Shown: positions 8,317 through 18,357, counted from the first letter of the stretch. The stretch: DNA of 64,000 nt from Macrococcus hajekii (GCF_004359505.1 NZ_SCWE01000004.1:62001-126000); one strand, 5' to 3'. Program-made: numbers and translations. Notes: a model not told the origin generated them from the sequence alone.

Positions 8317-9687
8317 TTGTATCAAGCTGAATTAGAGCACATGAATCAATTTTTTAATACGGATGCAACAAAAGATTTAAAATATAGAAAAAAACAACTT
8401 AAAGCTTTACGCAAAGAAATTAAAGCACGTGAAAAAGATATTTTAGCGGCTCTTGCACATGATCTCGGCAAAAGTAAAGTCGAGGGTTATGCGTCAGAAA
8501 TCGGTATTATCTTAAAATCTATCTCTATGTTCATCAAAGAAATGAAGAATTACAGCAAGGTCGAATCTATAAATACCCCTCTTCTTCAATTTCCAGGTAA
8601 AAGTTATGTGATGCGGGAACCCCTTGGTACAGTTCTGATTATCGGACCTTTCAATTACCCATTTCAATTAGTTATGGAACCTTTAGTTGGCGCACTTGCT
8701 GCGGGTAACTGTGCAGTGATCAAGCCTTCTGAACAGACACCTGCGACGAGTCAGGTCATCGAAGAAATTATCACTGCTACATTCGATTCAAATTATGTTC
8801 AAGTCTTTCAAGGTGAGAAAGAAGTGACCGATGCACTGCTGAAGCTGAAATTTGATTTTATCTTTTTTACAGGCAGCACAAAAGTCGGACAGATTGTCTA
8901 TGAGGCGGCCAGCAAAAACTTAATTCCGGTTGCGCTTGAACTAGGTGGTAAAAGTCCAACTATCATTGATAAAACTGCAAATATTAAAGTAGCTGCCGAA
9001 CGGATTGCATTTGGTAAGTTTATGAATGCTGGTCAGACATGTGTGTCACCTGACTATATTCTTATCGACCGCAAAGTAAAGGACTCATTTATTGAAGCGA
9101 TGCGCACGACGATTAGAGATTTCTATGGTAAAAACCCTCAGAAATCAGAAGACTATGGTCGTATCGTCAACGAACGTCACTTTGATCGTCTGGATCAATT
9201 ACGCCAGCATGCAGCAGATAATATCGTGATTGGTGGAGAAGCAGATAGAGCTTCACGTTATATGGCTCCGACTGTGATTGATCATGTACAGCTCGACGAT
9301 GCACTGATGGAAGAAGAAATCTTCGGGCCCTTGCTGCCACTTATGACATTCGATGACCGCGATGAAATCTTTGATATTGTTAAATCTTATTCAAAACCGC
9401 TCGCTTTATATATCTTCAGTGAAGATGAAGACTTCGTCAAAACAGTATTTAAACGACTTTCATTCGGTGGCGGTTGCATCAATGATACTTTGATGCACGT
9501 TTCAAATCCTTATCTGCCCTTTGGCGGTGTCGGTGCGTCCGGTATTGGTCACTACCACGGGAAATATTCATTCGACCTCTTCAGTCATCAAAAAGCTTAT
9601 ATGTCAAAAGGCACTAAGCTTGAAACAGGTCTGTTGTTCCCTCCTTATAAAGGTAAATTCAAATATATCCGCCAAATTTTTAAATAA
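8317..9687 (+). CDS. aldH: Aldehyde dehydrogenase, AldH/YwdH type
   Basis: Oxidises aldehydes to acids with NAD(P). Motifs in order: FNYPFQLVMEPL, FTGSTKVGQIV (cofactor loop), ELGGKSP (general-base Glu), NAGQTCVSPDY (catalytic Cys) and EEEIFGPLLP. With a TTG start at 8317 the protein has 456 residues and aligns end to end with the staphylococcal AldH as I remember it. GAGGTGAGGG lies just upstream and decides this start over the earlier in-frame codon (8254) and the ATG at 8341. The C-terminus (PPYKGKFKYIRQIFK) resembles the membrane-proximal tail of fatty aldehyde dehydrogenases. Transcribed alone and divergent from the oxidoreductase operon. Confidence 0.9.
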   Translation: MYQAELEHMNQFFNTDATKDLKYRKKQLKALRKEIKAREKDILAALAHDLGKSKVEGYASEIGIILKSISMFIKEMKNYSKVESINTPLLQFPGKSYVMREPLGTVLIIGPFNYPFQLVMEPLVGALAAGNCAVIKPSEQTPATSQVIEEIITATFDSNYVQVFQGEKEVTDALLKLKFDFIFFTGSTKVGQIVYEAASKNLIPVALELGGKSPTIIDKTANIKVAAERIAFGKFMNAGQTCVSPDYILIDRKVKDSFIEAMRTTIRDFYGKNPQKSEDYGRIVNERHFDRLDQLRQHAADNIVIGGEADRASRYMAPTVIDHVQLDDALMEEEIFGPLLPLMTFDDRDEIFDIVKSYSKPLALYIFSEDEDFVKTVFKRLSFGGGCINDTLMHVSNPYLPFGGVGASGIGHYHGKYSFDLFSHQKAYMSKGTKLETGLLFPPYKGKFKYIRQIFK

Positions 9688-9689
9688 TA

Positions 9690-9734
9690 AAACCCACTCA
9701 GCAATGTGATTAAAACATTGTTCTGAGTGGGTTT
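9690..9734. terminator. Bidirectional terminator
   Basis: AAACCCACTCAG (9690-9701) pairs with CTGAGTGGGTTT (9723-9734). An inner CAATGT/ACATTG stem extends the hairpin. It lies between two converging genes. Confidence 0.85.
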
Positions 9735-9741
9735 ATTCTAT

Positions 9742-10512
9742 TTAGTATAAATCTGTTCGTCTTGACTTGAATACTGGAATAGCCTGACGAATCGCTTCAG
9801 ACTGTTTGATATCTACTTGGACTATAACAGTTTCTTCATGCGCATCTGCCTGTGCCAGTACTTCGCCACCTGGGTCAATGATCATCGATCCGCCACCAAA
9901 TTGAGTACCTTCACACTCACCTACCGTGTTACAGGCTACAATATAGCATTGGTTCTCAACCGCCCGGGCTTTTAGCAGCGCCATAAAATGAGCCATCCGC
10001 TCCATCGGCCATTCAGCGACTACATAAATAATCTCGGCACCGTCCAATGCTAAGTGCCGTGAGAGCTCAGGGAACCTGAGATCATAGCAGATAATAATGC
10101 CCATCTTTTCATTCATCAGTTCAAATGTGCTGAACTGATGACCTGCTGCCAAGTAGTCAGGTTCATTCAGCATAGGTACTAAATGAATTTTATCATATTG
10201 ATAGATTATTTCACCTTGCTGATCAATAATGATGCTTCTGTTATAATGCTGTCCGTTACTTTTAACCGCAATTGACCCGCCGACGATGTGAAGAGCATGC
10301 TGTTTTGCCATCTTTTGCAGAAAACGAATTTCACGTTCTCCTTCATCATCCGTCAGCTCATGCAGTCGCGTCAATGTATAAGAAGTATTCCACATCTCCG
10401 GCAATACGACTATGTCAATCTGACTCAATGTTTTAATCCATGCTTCTATTTTTTCCATCGCACGGTGCGGATTACCGGGAACGACTTCCATTTGATACAG
10501 TGCTATTCTCAT
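9742..10512 (-). CDS. Carbon-nitrogen hydrolase (nitrilase superfamily)
   Basis: A 256-residue amidase-like enzyme with the Glu-Lys-Cys triad: VVLPEMWNT (Glu), QYDKIHLVP (Lys) and GIIICYDLRFPE (Cys). The second conserved Glu region is also present. Architecture and length fit omega-amidase or YafV-like members, which hydrolyse alpha-keto acid amides. The ATG overlaps the lactonase stop (ATGA) and no good Shine-Dalgarno precedes it, so it is probably translated by coupling. Substrate not determinable from sequence. Confidence 0.88.
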   Translation of the reverse strand: MRIALYQMEVVPGNPHRAMEKIEAWIKTLSQIDIVVLPEMWNTSYTLTRLHELTDDEGEREIRFLQKMAKQHALHIVGGSIAVKSNGQHYNRSIIIDQQGEIIYQYDKIHLVPMLNEPDYLAAGHQFSTFELMNEKMGIIICYDLRFPELSRHLALDGAEIIYVVAEWPMERMAHFMALLKARAVENQCYIVACNTVGECEGTQFGGGSMIIDPGGEVLAQADAHEETVIVQVDIKQSEAIRQAIPVFKSRRTDLY

Positions 10513-11546
10513 TGTAAAAACTGAACGCAGACACCTTCTGCTGCTTTCTTACTGTCTTCAAGCATCGTCAGCTTGCCGCTTTCAATATCACGTTCAAATA
10601 AGACAAGATTACCGCTTACTTCATGTGCGCAGACCAAAAACTTATCATCATTTGAAATATTAAAATCACGCGGCCAGTCACCACCGCAATCTGTAATCTC
10701 TACAAGTGACAGCGATGCACCATCTTCCTTAACTTTAAATACCGCGATACTTTGATGACCGCGATTAGATGCATACACGAATTTGTTGTCGTGGCTCATT
10801 CGAATAGCGGCGCCTTGTGTATTATGTGTGAAGTCTGCCGGGATAGCTAAATGCTGTTCAATCAACTTGAAGTGTCCGTCATTATATTCCAAGACAAAGA
10901 CTTCATTGCTCAGCTCCGTTAAAACATAGGCGTAGCGTCTATTCTGATTGAAGACTAGATGTCTTGGTCCCGTTCCTGCCGGTACTTCAAGTGTCTGTTC
11001 ACGTTTTAGACCTTCCTCGCCGTAACTGAACGTGATGATTTCATCCGCTCCTAAGTCTACCGCGACTGCGTATTGATTGTCTGGTGTCGGTGTAATAAAA
11101 TGCGTGTGTGCTTTATCCTGACGGTCTTCATTAGGACCGGCGCCTTCCTGTACCACGACATTGATGAGTTCTTCAATTGCACCTGTTTCAGTATTCAGGC
11201 GATAGAGTCTTGCCTCTGCAGCACCATAGACTGCTTCGAAGAGATAACGGCCATCTGCGCTCACTGATATGTGACAGCCTGACTCAGCAGATTCCAGACA
11301 GTCATTGATGAGTTCAAGTGCACCTTCTTCACCAATTTTATAAGCTGCAACCCCCGCCTGATCATTCTCTTTTTTAATACCATAAAGGAAAGCACCGTGC
11401 TGCACCACGTAAGTAGATGCAGGTACTTCATAACCTGTTTCTACTCTGACAATCTGTTTGACTGTTTCATCTAAAACGAAACGATAAATCCCTTTGCCGT
11501 CTTTCTTTGTATAAGAACCAATGTATCCTATAGTTTGTGTCATCAT
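10509..11546 (-). CDS. pgl: Lactonase-family beta-propeller protein (6-phosphogluconolactonase type)
   Basis: A 345-residue seven-bladed propeller of the YbhE/Pgl class. It starts QTIGYIGSYTKKDGKGIYRF and contains AHTHFITPTPDNQYAVAVDLGAD, GPRHLVFNQNRRYAYVLTEL and MSHDNKFVYASNRGHQSIAVF, blade motifs characteristic of this lactonase family. It is likely to hydrolyse 6-phosphogluconolactone or a related sugar lactone in the cytosol. AAAGGAGGC lies just before two adjacent ATGs, and the first is used here. It forms a two-gene operon with the nitrilase. The symbol is tentative because several paralogous functions exist. Confidence 0.82.
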   Translation of the reverse strand: MMTQTIGYIGSYTKKDGKGIYRFVLDETVKQIVRVETGYEVPASTYVVQHGAFLYGIKKENDQAGVAAYKIGEEGALELINDCLESAESGCHISVSADGRYLFEAVYGAAEARLYRLNTETGAIEELINVVVQEGAGPNEDRQDKAHTHFITPTPDNQYAVAVDLGADEIITFSYGEEGLKREQTLEVPAGTGPRHLVFNQNRRYAYVLTELSNEVFVLEYNDGHFKLIEQHLAIPADFTHNTQGAAIRMSHDNKFVYASNRGHQSIAVFKVKEDGASLSLVEITDCGGDWPRDFNISNDDKFLVCAHEVSGNLVLFERDIESGKLTMLEDSKKAAEGVCVQFLQ

Positions 11547-11737
11547 AATGCCTCCTTTTTCTTTTATCTTAACAGACTATTCCCCCTGTAAGAAAACATA
11601 TGCAGATTATGAATTTTTTCTTGTAATTAGTTTAGTAATACATTACAATTTGTTTGGTAAAAATAAATTAGTAGTAATATAAAACCTCGAGTTAAGTAAT
11701 ACTATATTTTACAATCATAATCTTGAGAGGTGCTAGA

Positions 11738-13243
11738 TTGATTAAGTCTCATGAACTCAAACAAGTACGACCCGTTAATAAAGAGCTGCATCAGCAGACA
11801 CCTCTGTTCAGCGCATTGAAGCTGTATGAAGAACAGGACGTCATCAGCTTCGATGTACCAGGACATAAGCGAGGCCTGGATCCAGAAACGGATCTTCATT
11901 ATTATGGCTCATCGACATTACGTCATGACATCAATTCCATGCCGCAGCTTGATAACTATGATAATCCAAAAGGTGTTATCAAAGAGGCGCAGTCACTTAT
12001 GGCAGACTTCTATCTTGCTGATCATGCTCATTTTCTGGTGAACGGAACGACTGAAGGTATTCAGGCGATGATTTTTTCAGTCTGCAAACCTGGAGATAAG
12101 TTGATTCTGCCTCGCAATGTACACAAATCTGTTCTGAACGCTATGGCACTTGCTGACGTTACACCTATATATGTACTGCCTGAATTTGATACAGAATTCG
12201 GTATCGCACATAACTTAAGTCTGAATACAGTAAAAGAAACGATTGAGCGTCATCCGGATGCTCGTGCACTCTTCATTATGAATCCCACATACTTCGGTGC
12301 TGTCAGTGATCTGAAGTCAATCGTGGATTTAGCACATGACTATGATATGCCTGTGCTGGTTGATGAAGCACATGGCGCTCATTTTAGATGCTCACCCGAA
12401 CTGCCGCTTTCAAGTATGGAGGCAGGTGCTGACCTTGCAGCCACCAGCCTTCATAAGACGGGCGGATCATTCACGCAGTCCAGCGTACTGCTCGTGAAAG
12501 GGGACCGGGTGGATGCACACAAGATTAAAAGTGTCATCAATATGCTCACCTCAACATCAGCATCATATCTTCTGATGTCATCACTTGATATCGCTCGTAA
12601 ACATCTGGCTTTGAATGGTCAGCAACGTTTTGAGACACTGATGCCACATGTGCGTCAATTTAAAGAAGCCGTCACAAACATTCCTGGCTTCCATATGGTG
12701 AACGGCAATGAATTTAAGCACTTATATCACCAGAACCTGGATGAGACAAAGCTGACTATTTATGTCGATTCCACTATCAAGCTCTCAGGATTTGAAATCT
12801 ATAAATTATTGCGCAGTGAATACCATATCCAGATGGAACTGGCAGAACCTAATGTTGTCATGGGAATCGTCTCAGCAGCTGATAATCTACACGTTTTAGA
12901 ACGCCTACTGGACGCACTCACTGATATCAGTGCACGTTATCATGATTCAAGTCGTGCAGTACTCGCCCCTATTCTGAAGCAGCTGGCTATTCCTGAACAG
13001 GCAATGGGGCTGCGCGAAGTCTTGTATGGTGAGAAGTACCCCATCTCTATCGAGGATGCGGTCGGAAAGATTTGCGCAGAATCACTGATGATTTATCCGC
13101 CGGGCATTCCTATCGTGATGGCCGGCGAACGTATCAGCCAGGACATCATTGACTACTGGCAGTTCATCAACAATCAGCCGATTATTAAAATCGGCACAGA
13201 AAACTCAAATCAAGTTTATATCATAGAGAAAAGAGGACAATAA
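11738..13243 (+). CDS. speA: Arginine decarboxylase, Orn/Lys/Arg decarboxylase fold I (biosynthetic, SpeA-like)
   Basis: PLP enzyme that decarboxylates arginine to agmatine, committing it to polyamines. The 501 residues from the TTG at 11738 include [33 protein letters not shown] (PLP ring Asp and His) and the Schiff-base lysine Lys240 in [23 protein letters not shown] five bases upstream supports this start over an earlier TTG (11723). Lysine decarboxylases share this fold; the arginine assignment rests on the speD-speE-speB genes that follow, since agmatinase needs agmatine. The gap to speD is two bases. Confidence 0.88.
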   Translation: MIKSHELKQVRPVNKELHQQTPLFSALKLYEEQDVISFDVPGHKRGLDPETDLHYYGSSTLRHDINSMPQLDNYDNPKGVIKEAQSLMADFYLADHAHFLVNGTTEGIQAMIFSVCKPGDKLILPRNVHKSVLNAMALADVTPIYVLPEFDTEFGIAHNLSLNTVKETIERHPDARALFIMNPTYFGAVSDLKSIVDLAHDYDMPVLVDEAHGAHFRCSPELPLSSMEAGADLAATSLHKTGGSFTQSSVLLVKGDRVDAHKIKSVINMLTSTSASYLLMSSLDIARKHLALNGQQRFETLMPHVRQFKEAVTNIPGFHMVNGNEFKHLYHQNLDETKLTIYVDSTIKLSGFEIYKLLRSEYHIQMELAEPNVVMGIVSAADNLHVLERLLDALTDISARYHDSSRAVLAPILKQLAIPEQAMGLREVLYGEKYPISIEDAVGKICAESLMIYPPGIPIVMAGERISQDIIDYWQFINNQPIIKIGTENSNQVYIIEKRGQ

Positions 13244-13245
13244 TA

Positions 13246-13671
13246 ATGAAATTAACAACTTTAGGCAGACACGTATTAATCGAGTACTACAACTGTGACA
13301 AGGATATTCTGAAAGACCATGATAAAATTGAAGAGATTATGAATGAAGCTGCACGTGTATCAGGGGCTACTATCGTTGAAAGCTGCTTCCATACATTCAA
13401 TCCTTACGGCGTATCAGGGGCAGTCATCATCTCTGAATCTCACTTAACGATTCATACATGGCCTGAATATGGTTATGCATCAGTGGATGTCTTCACATGT
13501 GGAGATACTGTTGATCCATGGCGCGCAGAAGATTTCCTTGAGAAAGCGTTAAAAGCAGAACTATCAGATTCATATGAAATTGGTCGTGGTATGGCAGATA
13601 AAATCCATAAATATTCAAAAGGTGAGATTGTTGTAGAATCATTCAAACCTGTTGAAATTGAAGTTAAATAA
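13246..13671 (+). CDS. speD: S-adenosylmethionine decarboxylase proenzyme
   Basis: Supplies decarboxylated AdoMet, the aminopropyl donor for spermidine. At 141 residues it belongs to the short class 1B (Bacillus/archaeal) family. The self-cleavage site is [13 protein letters not shown]: processing between Glu and Ser creates the pyruvoyl group. The catalytic Cys region is [16 protein letters not shown], and the N-terminus [17 protein letters not shown] is typical. It is tightly packed between speA and speE and translated from its own Shine-Dalgarno within speA's end. Confidence 0.95.
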   Translation: MKLTTLGRHVLIEYYNCDKDILKDHDKIEEIMNEAARVSGATIVESCFHTFNPYGVSGAVIISESHLTIHTWPEYGYASVDVFTCGDTVDPWRAEDFLEKALKAELSDSYEIGRGMADKIHKYSKGEIVVESFKPVEIEVK

Positions 13672-13682
13672 GGAGGCTAACC

Positions 13683-14543
13683 ATGTTAGATCTTTGGTAT
13701 ACAGAAAATCATACAGATAACGTCCGTTTTTCAATTAAGACCAACAAACAGCTTCACTCAGAGAAATCTGATTTCCAGCAGATTGATTTCTTTGAATCAG
13801 AGGAATTCGGTACATTCTTTACATTAGATGGTCTGATGATGGTCAATGAAAAGGATGAGTTCGTCTACCACGATATGATTACGCACGTGGCAATGGCAAC
13901 AAATCCTAACATCAAAAAAGTGCTTGTAATTGGAGGCGGCGACGGGGGTACTGTGCGTGAACTTACACGCTACGACTCTATCGAGCAGATTGATATGGTG
14001 GAAATCGATGAACGCGTCGTGCGACTGTCGCAAGAGTATCTGCCGATTACAGCAGGCAAGCTTGAAGATCCCCGTGTCACATTATTATTTGAAGATGGTC
14101 TTGCTTACGTCAAGAACAAAGAAGAAGGCTATTACGATCTTATTTTAGTAGATTCAACTGACCCGATCGGCCCTGGTGAAGGATTATTCTCTCACGACTT
14201 TTATAATAACTGCTTCCGTGTTTTAACGGATGACGGCATTCTGATTAATCAGCATGAATCACCTTATTACCCAAGCTATGCCCACGAAATGAAACGTGCA
14301 CACTCTAAAATTAAAGGTCTTTTCCCGATTACACGTGTGTATCAGTTCCATATGCCGACTTATCCATCAGGTCACTGGTTATTCGGTTTTGCCTCTAAAA
14401 AATATGATCCATTAAAAGATGCTGATCTGGAAGCATGGAATAAACTCGGTCTTAAAACAAAATACTATAACACTGATATTCACACAGGTGCATTTGCACT
14501 GCCGACGTTCGTCAAGGAGATGCTGAATGATGCAACCGAATAA
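13683..14543 (+). CDS. speE: Spermidine synthase
   Basis: Transfers the aminopropyl group to putrescine. The 286-residue protein has the family motifs FFTLDGLMMVNEKDEFVYHDMITH, VIGGGDGGTVRELTRY (AdoMet-type binding loop), MVEIDERVV, FEDGLAYV and VDSTDPIGPGEGLF, where the Asp pair binds the diamine. AGGAGG precedes the ATG. The 3' end overlaps speB by 17 bases. Cytosolic. Confidence 0.96.
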   Translation: MLDLWYTENHTDNVRFSIKTNKQLHSEKSDFQQIDFFESEEFGTFFTLDGLMMVNEKDEFVYHDMITHVAMATNPNIKKVLVIGGGDGGTVRELTRYDSIEQIDMVEIDERVVRLSQEYLPITAGKLEDPRVTLLFEDGLAYVKNKEEGYYDLILVDSTDPIGPGEGLFSHDFYNNCFRVLTDDGILINQHESPYYPSYAHEMKRAHSKIKGLFPITRVYQFHMPTYPSGHWLFGFASKKYDPLKDADLEAWNKLGLKTKYYNTDIHTGAFALPTFVKEMLNDATE

Positions 14544-15378
14544 GCATGTCTATATGGCCTGCGAAGCAACATTTGAAGAAGCATCAACCGTCATCTACGG
14601 CGCCCCATTCGATGGCACAGTATCTAATAGACCTGGCACACGCTTTGCAGCAGATGCCATCCGTTCTGAATCTTATGGTTTAGAGACTTATAGCCCTTAT
14701 TTAAATAAAGACCTGGAAGATGTGCAGATCATGGATTCAGGCGATGTCGATATTACAATCGGCAACAAAGTCAAAGTACTTGAGGAACTGGAAGCAACAG
14801 CACGAGAAATACTGAAAGCTGACAAACTGCCTTTTATGATCGGTGGCGAGCACCTGGTGACACTCGGTCCTTTCAGAGCCGTACATGAAAAATATCCAGA
14901 CGTTGTCTTAGTGCAGCTCGATGCACATACAGACTTACGTGACGACTATATGGGTGAGCCCTTAAGTCATGCAACTGTTGTACGACGCATCCATGACATC
15001 ACAGGTGATGGTGGCATCTATCAGTATGGTATCCGTTCAGGTACAAAAGAAGAATTTGACTGGAGTGACACGCATACGACGCTTGAAAAGTTCTCCATCA
15101 ACACACTGAAAGACCTCCCTGACCTGCTGAAAGATACACCGGTCTATGTCACAATCGACCTCGATTGCCTGGACCCCTCTATCTTCCCAGGGACAGGCAC
15201 ACCAGAACCCGGTGGTCTGACTTACAAAGAACTGGAACCTGCATTCAAAGTGTTCGAACAACTGAATGTGGTTGCAGCAGATATCGTAGAACTCTCCCCA
15301 CCTTATGATGCATCCGGTGTTTCCAATGCCGTTGCAGCAAAAGTAGCGCGTGAATTGATGCTTGCGATAACGAAATAA
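14527..15378 (+). CDS. speB: Agmatinase
   Basis: Mn-dependent ureohydrolase converting agmatine to putrescine plus urea. The 283 residues carry GGEHLVTLGPF, VQLDAHTDLRDDY (binuclear Mn motif DAHxD) and TIDLDCLDPSIFPGTGTPEPGG. Short length and the EPGGLTY segment favour agmatinase over arginase, as does its operon. The start lies inside speE; AAGGAG is seven bases before two adjacent ATGs. With speA, speD and speE it completes arginine to agmatine to putrescine to spermidine. Confidence 0.93.
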   Translation: MMQPNKHVYMACEATFEEASTVIYGAPFDGTVSNRPGTRFAADAIRSESYGLETYSPYLNKDLEDVQIMDSGDVDITIGNKVKVLEELEATAREILKADKLPFMIGGEHLVTLGPFRAVHEKYPDVVLVQLDAHTDLRDDYMGEPLSHATVVRRIHDITGDGGIYQYGIRSGTKEEFDWSDTHTTLEKFSINTLKDLPDLLKDTPVYVTIDLDCLDPSIFPGTGTPEPGGLTYKELEPAFKVFEQLNVVAADIVELSPPYDASGVSNAVAAKVARELMLAITK

Positions 15379-15384
15379 CTCAGA

Positions 15385-15420
15385 AAATACCATGGACAAT
15401 AATTGTCCATGGTATTTTTT
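15385..15420. terminator. Bidirectional terminator ending the spe operon
   Basis: Sixteen-base perfect inverted repeat (15385-15400 with 15402-15417) centred on 15401, containing ACCATGGACAAT, then a T-run. It also serves the converging MFS gene. Confidence 0.85.
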
Positions 15421-15432
15421 TGGATGCTATAT

Positions 15433-16662
15433 TTACTTTGCATCAGTCACTTTATGCTGTCCTCCAAATAAATTGTTCATCATAAAGATACTCCCGACCA
15501 TAACAATGACGAAAACGACGACACTCATCGCATACGGGTTCAAGTATGCACCAACCACAAGCGAACCGTTCGATAGGAGTTGCGCACCACTGAACGTAAA
15601 AGAACTGAATGTATTATACGACCCTCTTTTATCTTGTGGAATAAGAGATAACGCTTCAGCATTTTTAGTAGGCGCATAAATCATCTCACCGAATGTCGCT
15701 ATGAGAACTGCTATGATAATCAACCACCATGTATTGGCAGAAGTCAGTACGGCATAACCAATACCATAAGCAAGTAGGCCAGCACCTAATATACGATGAA
15801 CGCGAAAACGTTCAGCAAATTTACCAACGAGCAGTGAACAGCTGACCACGGTAAGTGTATTGGTCAAATTAATGAGTGTAAACATTCGAACGCCGTTGAT
15901 ACTGAATCCTAATAGGTGAACTATCTCGAATGTTTTGTTCAATCTGACGGCCACATATGTACTGGTCATCAGTTCGACCGTCGCAAGCAGCATGCCACCG
16001 ATGACCACCATCACGAATCGTTTATCTCTTGATACGGTGCTGTAGGCAGAGAATAAGTCTCTGAAGACATTGTCATGTTTTTTCTGTCGTATGAAGCTAT
16101 GGGTTTCTTCAATATACTTCGCATATAGCAATGCTAATATTGAGGACACGAGTGCGGTCAGAAAAAAGAGCCACTCTTTATGGTGCGTATAGAGTAAACC
16201 GCCAAGTAATGCGCCGACAGCAAGAGAAAGGTTGACCAGCCAATAATCCATGCGATAAAGTAACTTTTTATTTTCAGGTGTCGCTGAATCTTGAACAATG
16301 GCACTCATCGATGGTCGTCTAAAGGCACTGAAAACCGTGAATAGTACATATGATAAGAGGAATAGTATCAGCCAGGAATGGACCACTGTAACCCACATCA
16401 AAATCAGCGCTACCGCTTCCAGACTTGATCCAAAAATCAGCATCTTCTTCCGTGGCATAAGATCTACGAAATAGCCACCCCATATATTGCTGATAAACTG
16501 GACAAACACGCCTATTGCTAAAAATAATCCTGCGAATGAAGCATGAACCTGATCTGTTAAATAGAGTGCCAGGAATGGCAGTGTCGCACTATACGTACAA
16601 CGGTTGACAAAAGAACCCCAGAGTCTCAGATGAATATTCAATGGTAAATCTCTTACTCTCAT
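15433..16662 (-). CDS. MFS transporter, paralogue of the 18.4-19.7 kb gene
   Basis: A 409-residue, 12-helix permease. The start at 16662 follows AGGGGTGAAC; an earlier in-frame codon (16728) would add a non-homologous leader. The loop motif reads WGGYFVDLMPRKK after helix 2. It shares scattered identities along its length with the MFS protein at 18435: P-N-x-x-LR near the start, GGYF-D, F-x-I-x-GVRM-x-x-x-x-L-NTL, IATxGE-x-x-x-P, DKR-x-SY-x-x-F-S. It diverges from the SgrR-like regulator gene across a 99-bp region with an inverted repeat. Efflux of a sugar or drug is the inference. Confidence 0.85.
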   Translation of the reverse strand: MRVRDLPLNIHLRLWGSFVNRCTYSATLPFLALYLTDQVHASFAGLFLAIGVFVQFISNIWGGYFVDLMPRKKMLIFGSSLEAVALILMWVTVVHSWLILFLLSYVLFTVFSAFRRPSMSAIVQDSATPENKKLLYRMDYWLVNLSLAVGALLGGLLYTHHKEWLFFLTALVSSILALLYAKYIEETHSFIRQKKHDNVFRDLFSAYSTVSRDKRFVMVVIGGMLLATVELMTSTYVAVRLNKTFEIVHLLGFSINGVRMFTLINLTNTLTVVSCSLLVGKFAERFRVHRILGAGLLAYGIGYAVLTSANTWWLIIIAVLIATFGEMIYAPTKNAEALSLIPQDKRGSYNTFSSFTFSGAQLLSNGSLVVGAYLNPYAMSVVVFVIVMVGSIFMMNNLFGGQHKVTDAK

Positions 16663-16697
16663 ATTGTTCACCCCTTCTGCTATATTAAATCTTATGT

Positions 16698-16750
16698 TAA
16701 AGTAGACTAAAAAATTAAAAATGGACAATTAATTATTTCAGTCCACTTTA
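16698..16750. promoter_or_regulatory. Inverted repeat in the divergent MFS / SgrR-like promoter region
   Basis: TAAAGTAGACT (16698-16708) and AGTCCACTTTA (16740-16750) are inverted with one mismatch, 31 bases apart, between the two divergent start codons. Possible operator for the adjacent SgrR-like regulator, which is inference. Confidence 0.45.
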
Positions 16751-16761
16751 CAGAGGTGAAC

Positions 16762-18357
16762 ATGGAGCCCTTATTACTTTCATTCTATAATCTCAGTGCT
16801 CCATTGATTAATCAAAAATTAATCAGTGAGCAGCTTAATATCAGTCAGAAGCATTTAGCACGCAGTTTGAAAAGATGGCAGGCACATCAGTTCCTTAGTT
16901 ATACCAGTGGCAGAGGACGCGGTCATATGACCGAAATAGAATGGCATCTCAATATCGACCACCTCTACTTCCAGAAGGTGACGACTGCCTTTAAAAGAGA
17001 ACCGCTTGATGAAGTTGTTCACTATCTGACTTGGAAGTGGTCTGAATCATCGAAACAGTCCTTATTATTACAAGCTAACCAACTGCTTGGTATAGATAGA
17101 AAAGAAAGCGATAAACTCATCATTAAGAAACGCTATGCCCCTTTAACATTAAATCCATTAGAAACTCGCGACATTAACAGCTTCAATATATTAAGTAACA
17201 TCTATGATACGCTCGTCGCATATAAAGATGGCACCTACCACTATAAAATTGCTCATCGTATTGATGTTACAGAGACTGAAGCCATTATTTACTTACGTAA
17301 AAATATTCAGTTTCATGATGGTCAAATAGTGACTGCTGAAGATGTATGTCACTGTCTTCAGACCGCTCAATCCTCCGTCCATATGCACGGCTTACTTCAT
17401 TGTATCAACTCAATTGAGATTATAAACCCTCATCAGATGAAAATGACTTATACTGAATGTCCCTACCTGCTGGATATCCTGTGTACACTCAACTTAAGTA
17501 TTTATAAAGTTGAGAACGGCCGTTATATAGGCACAGGTCCTTTCTATATAGATAAGAATACAGAGACATATTCTCTCCTGAAAGCATTCGATTATTATTA
17601 CGGCTACCGCCCTTTCCTTGATGAAGTTGAAATGCTTTATATTCCTGAACAGACATATGATGAATTCTCGTTACAATCTAATGGACAGTACGCTCCTTAT
17701 ACAGTGAGAGATGGCTTTTACTATATGTTATCCTTACGAAACAATCATCTGACGAACGCTCAGCAGGAAACTATTCATTACATTATGCAGACTTATCTCC
17801 GTCAGACAACAGAAAGAAAAAATATCGCGAAATCTGCTCCAGCTGTCCTCAGTTATTCGCGTTATTTCCGACATCAACCTGAACTCTTAGAAAATTTCAC
17901 TGTTCGCTTTGTTTATCCCAGTTATATCAGAAAACTGATGAACGACGTCAAGCACTTGCTGAAACGCTACAATATTCAAGTAGAACTCATACCGGTTACT
18001 ATTGACGATGCCCTTCACTCTCAACTGGATTATAAAGGCGATTATTATATTCATGGCGCTTTCCTGAACGGTGCAGAGCATTACGAATATTTCAGCTTCC
18101 TATTCCAGAACAATGCTACACAGTATCATTTATTTGCTCAGTACCCACGACTGACAACTATTTATCATCACTACTTGAAGAGTCCTGTTTCAAGATGGTC
18201 ACGTCTTAATAGGATTGTCGACCGGGAACTTGAAAGACGTCATTTGCTCATTCCTCTTTTCAATAACCAGAAGACAGTTTATATTCCACATAATCTTCGC
18301 AATGCGCGAATTGTCTTACACGGCTTCTATAACTGGAGTGAAGTATATATAGAGTAA
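16762..18357 (+). CDS. SgrR-family transcriptional regulator with solute-binding domain
   Basis: A 531-residue protein with two parts. Residues 1 to about 115 resemble the SgrR N-terminal winged helix (LISEQLNISQKHLARSLKRW). The remainder is an SBP_bac_5 (oligopeptide-binding-like) domain, seen in LNPLETRDINSFNILSNIYDTLV, IHFHDGQ-type IQFHDGQIVTAEDVCHCL and IGTGPFYIDKN. There is no signal peptide, so the binding domain is cytosolic and probably senses a ligand, as in SgrR. An ATG at 16762 is preferred over the GTG at 16756, which lies inside the Shine-Dalgarno AGAGGTGA. It sits between two paralogous MFS genes, its likely targets. Confidence 0.85.
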   Translation: MEPLLLSFYNLSAPLINQKLISEQLNISQKHLARSLKRWQAHQFLSYTSGRGRGHMTEIEWHLNIDHLYFQKVTTAFKREPLDEVVHYLTWKWSESSKQSLLLQANQLLGIDRKESDKLIIKKRYAPLTLNPLETRDINSFNILSNIYDTLVAYKDGTYHYKIAHRIDVTETEAIIYLRKNIQFHDGQIVTAEDVCHCLQTAQSSVHMHGLLHCINSIEIINPHQMKMTYTECPYLLDILCTLNLSIYKVENGRYIGTGPFYIDKNTETYSLLKAFDYYYGYRPFLDEVEMLYIPEQTYDEFSLQSNGQYAPYTVRDGFYYMLSLRNNHLTNAQQETIHYIMQTYLRQTTERKNIAKSAPAVLSYSRYFRHQPELLENFTVRFVYPSYIRKLMNDVKHLLKRYNIQVELIPVTIDDALHSQLDYKGDYYIHGAFLNGAEHYEYFSFLFQNNATQYHLFAQYPRLTTIYHHYLKSPVSRWSRLNRIVDRELERRHLLIPLFNNQKTVYIPHNLRNARIVLHGFYNWSEVYIE

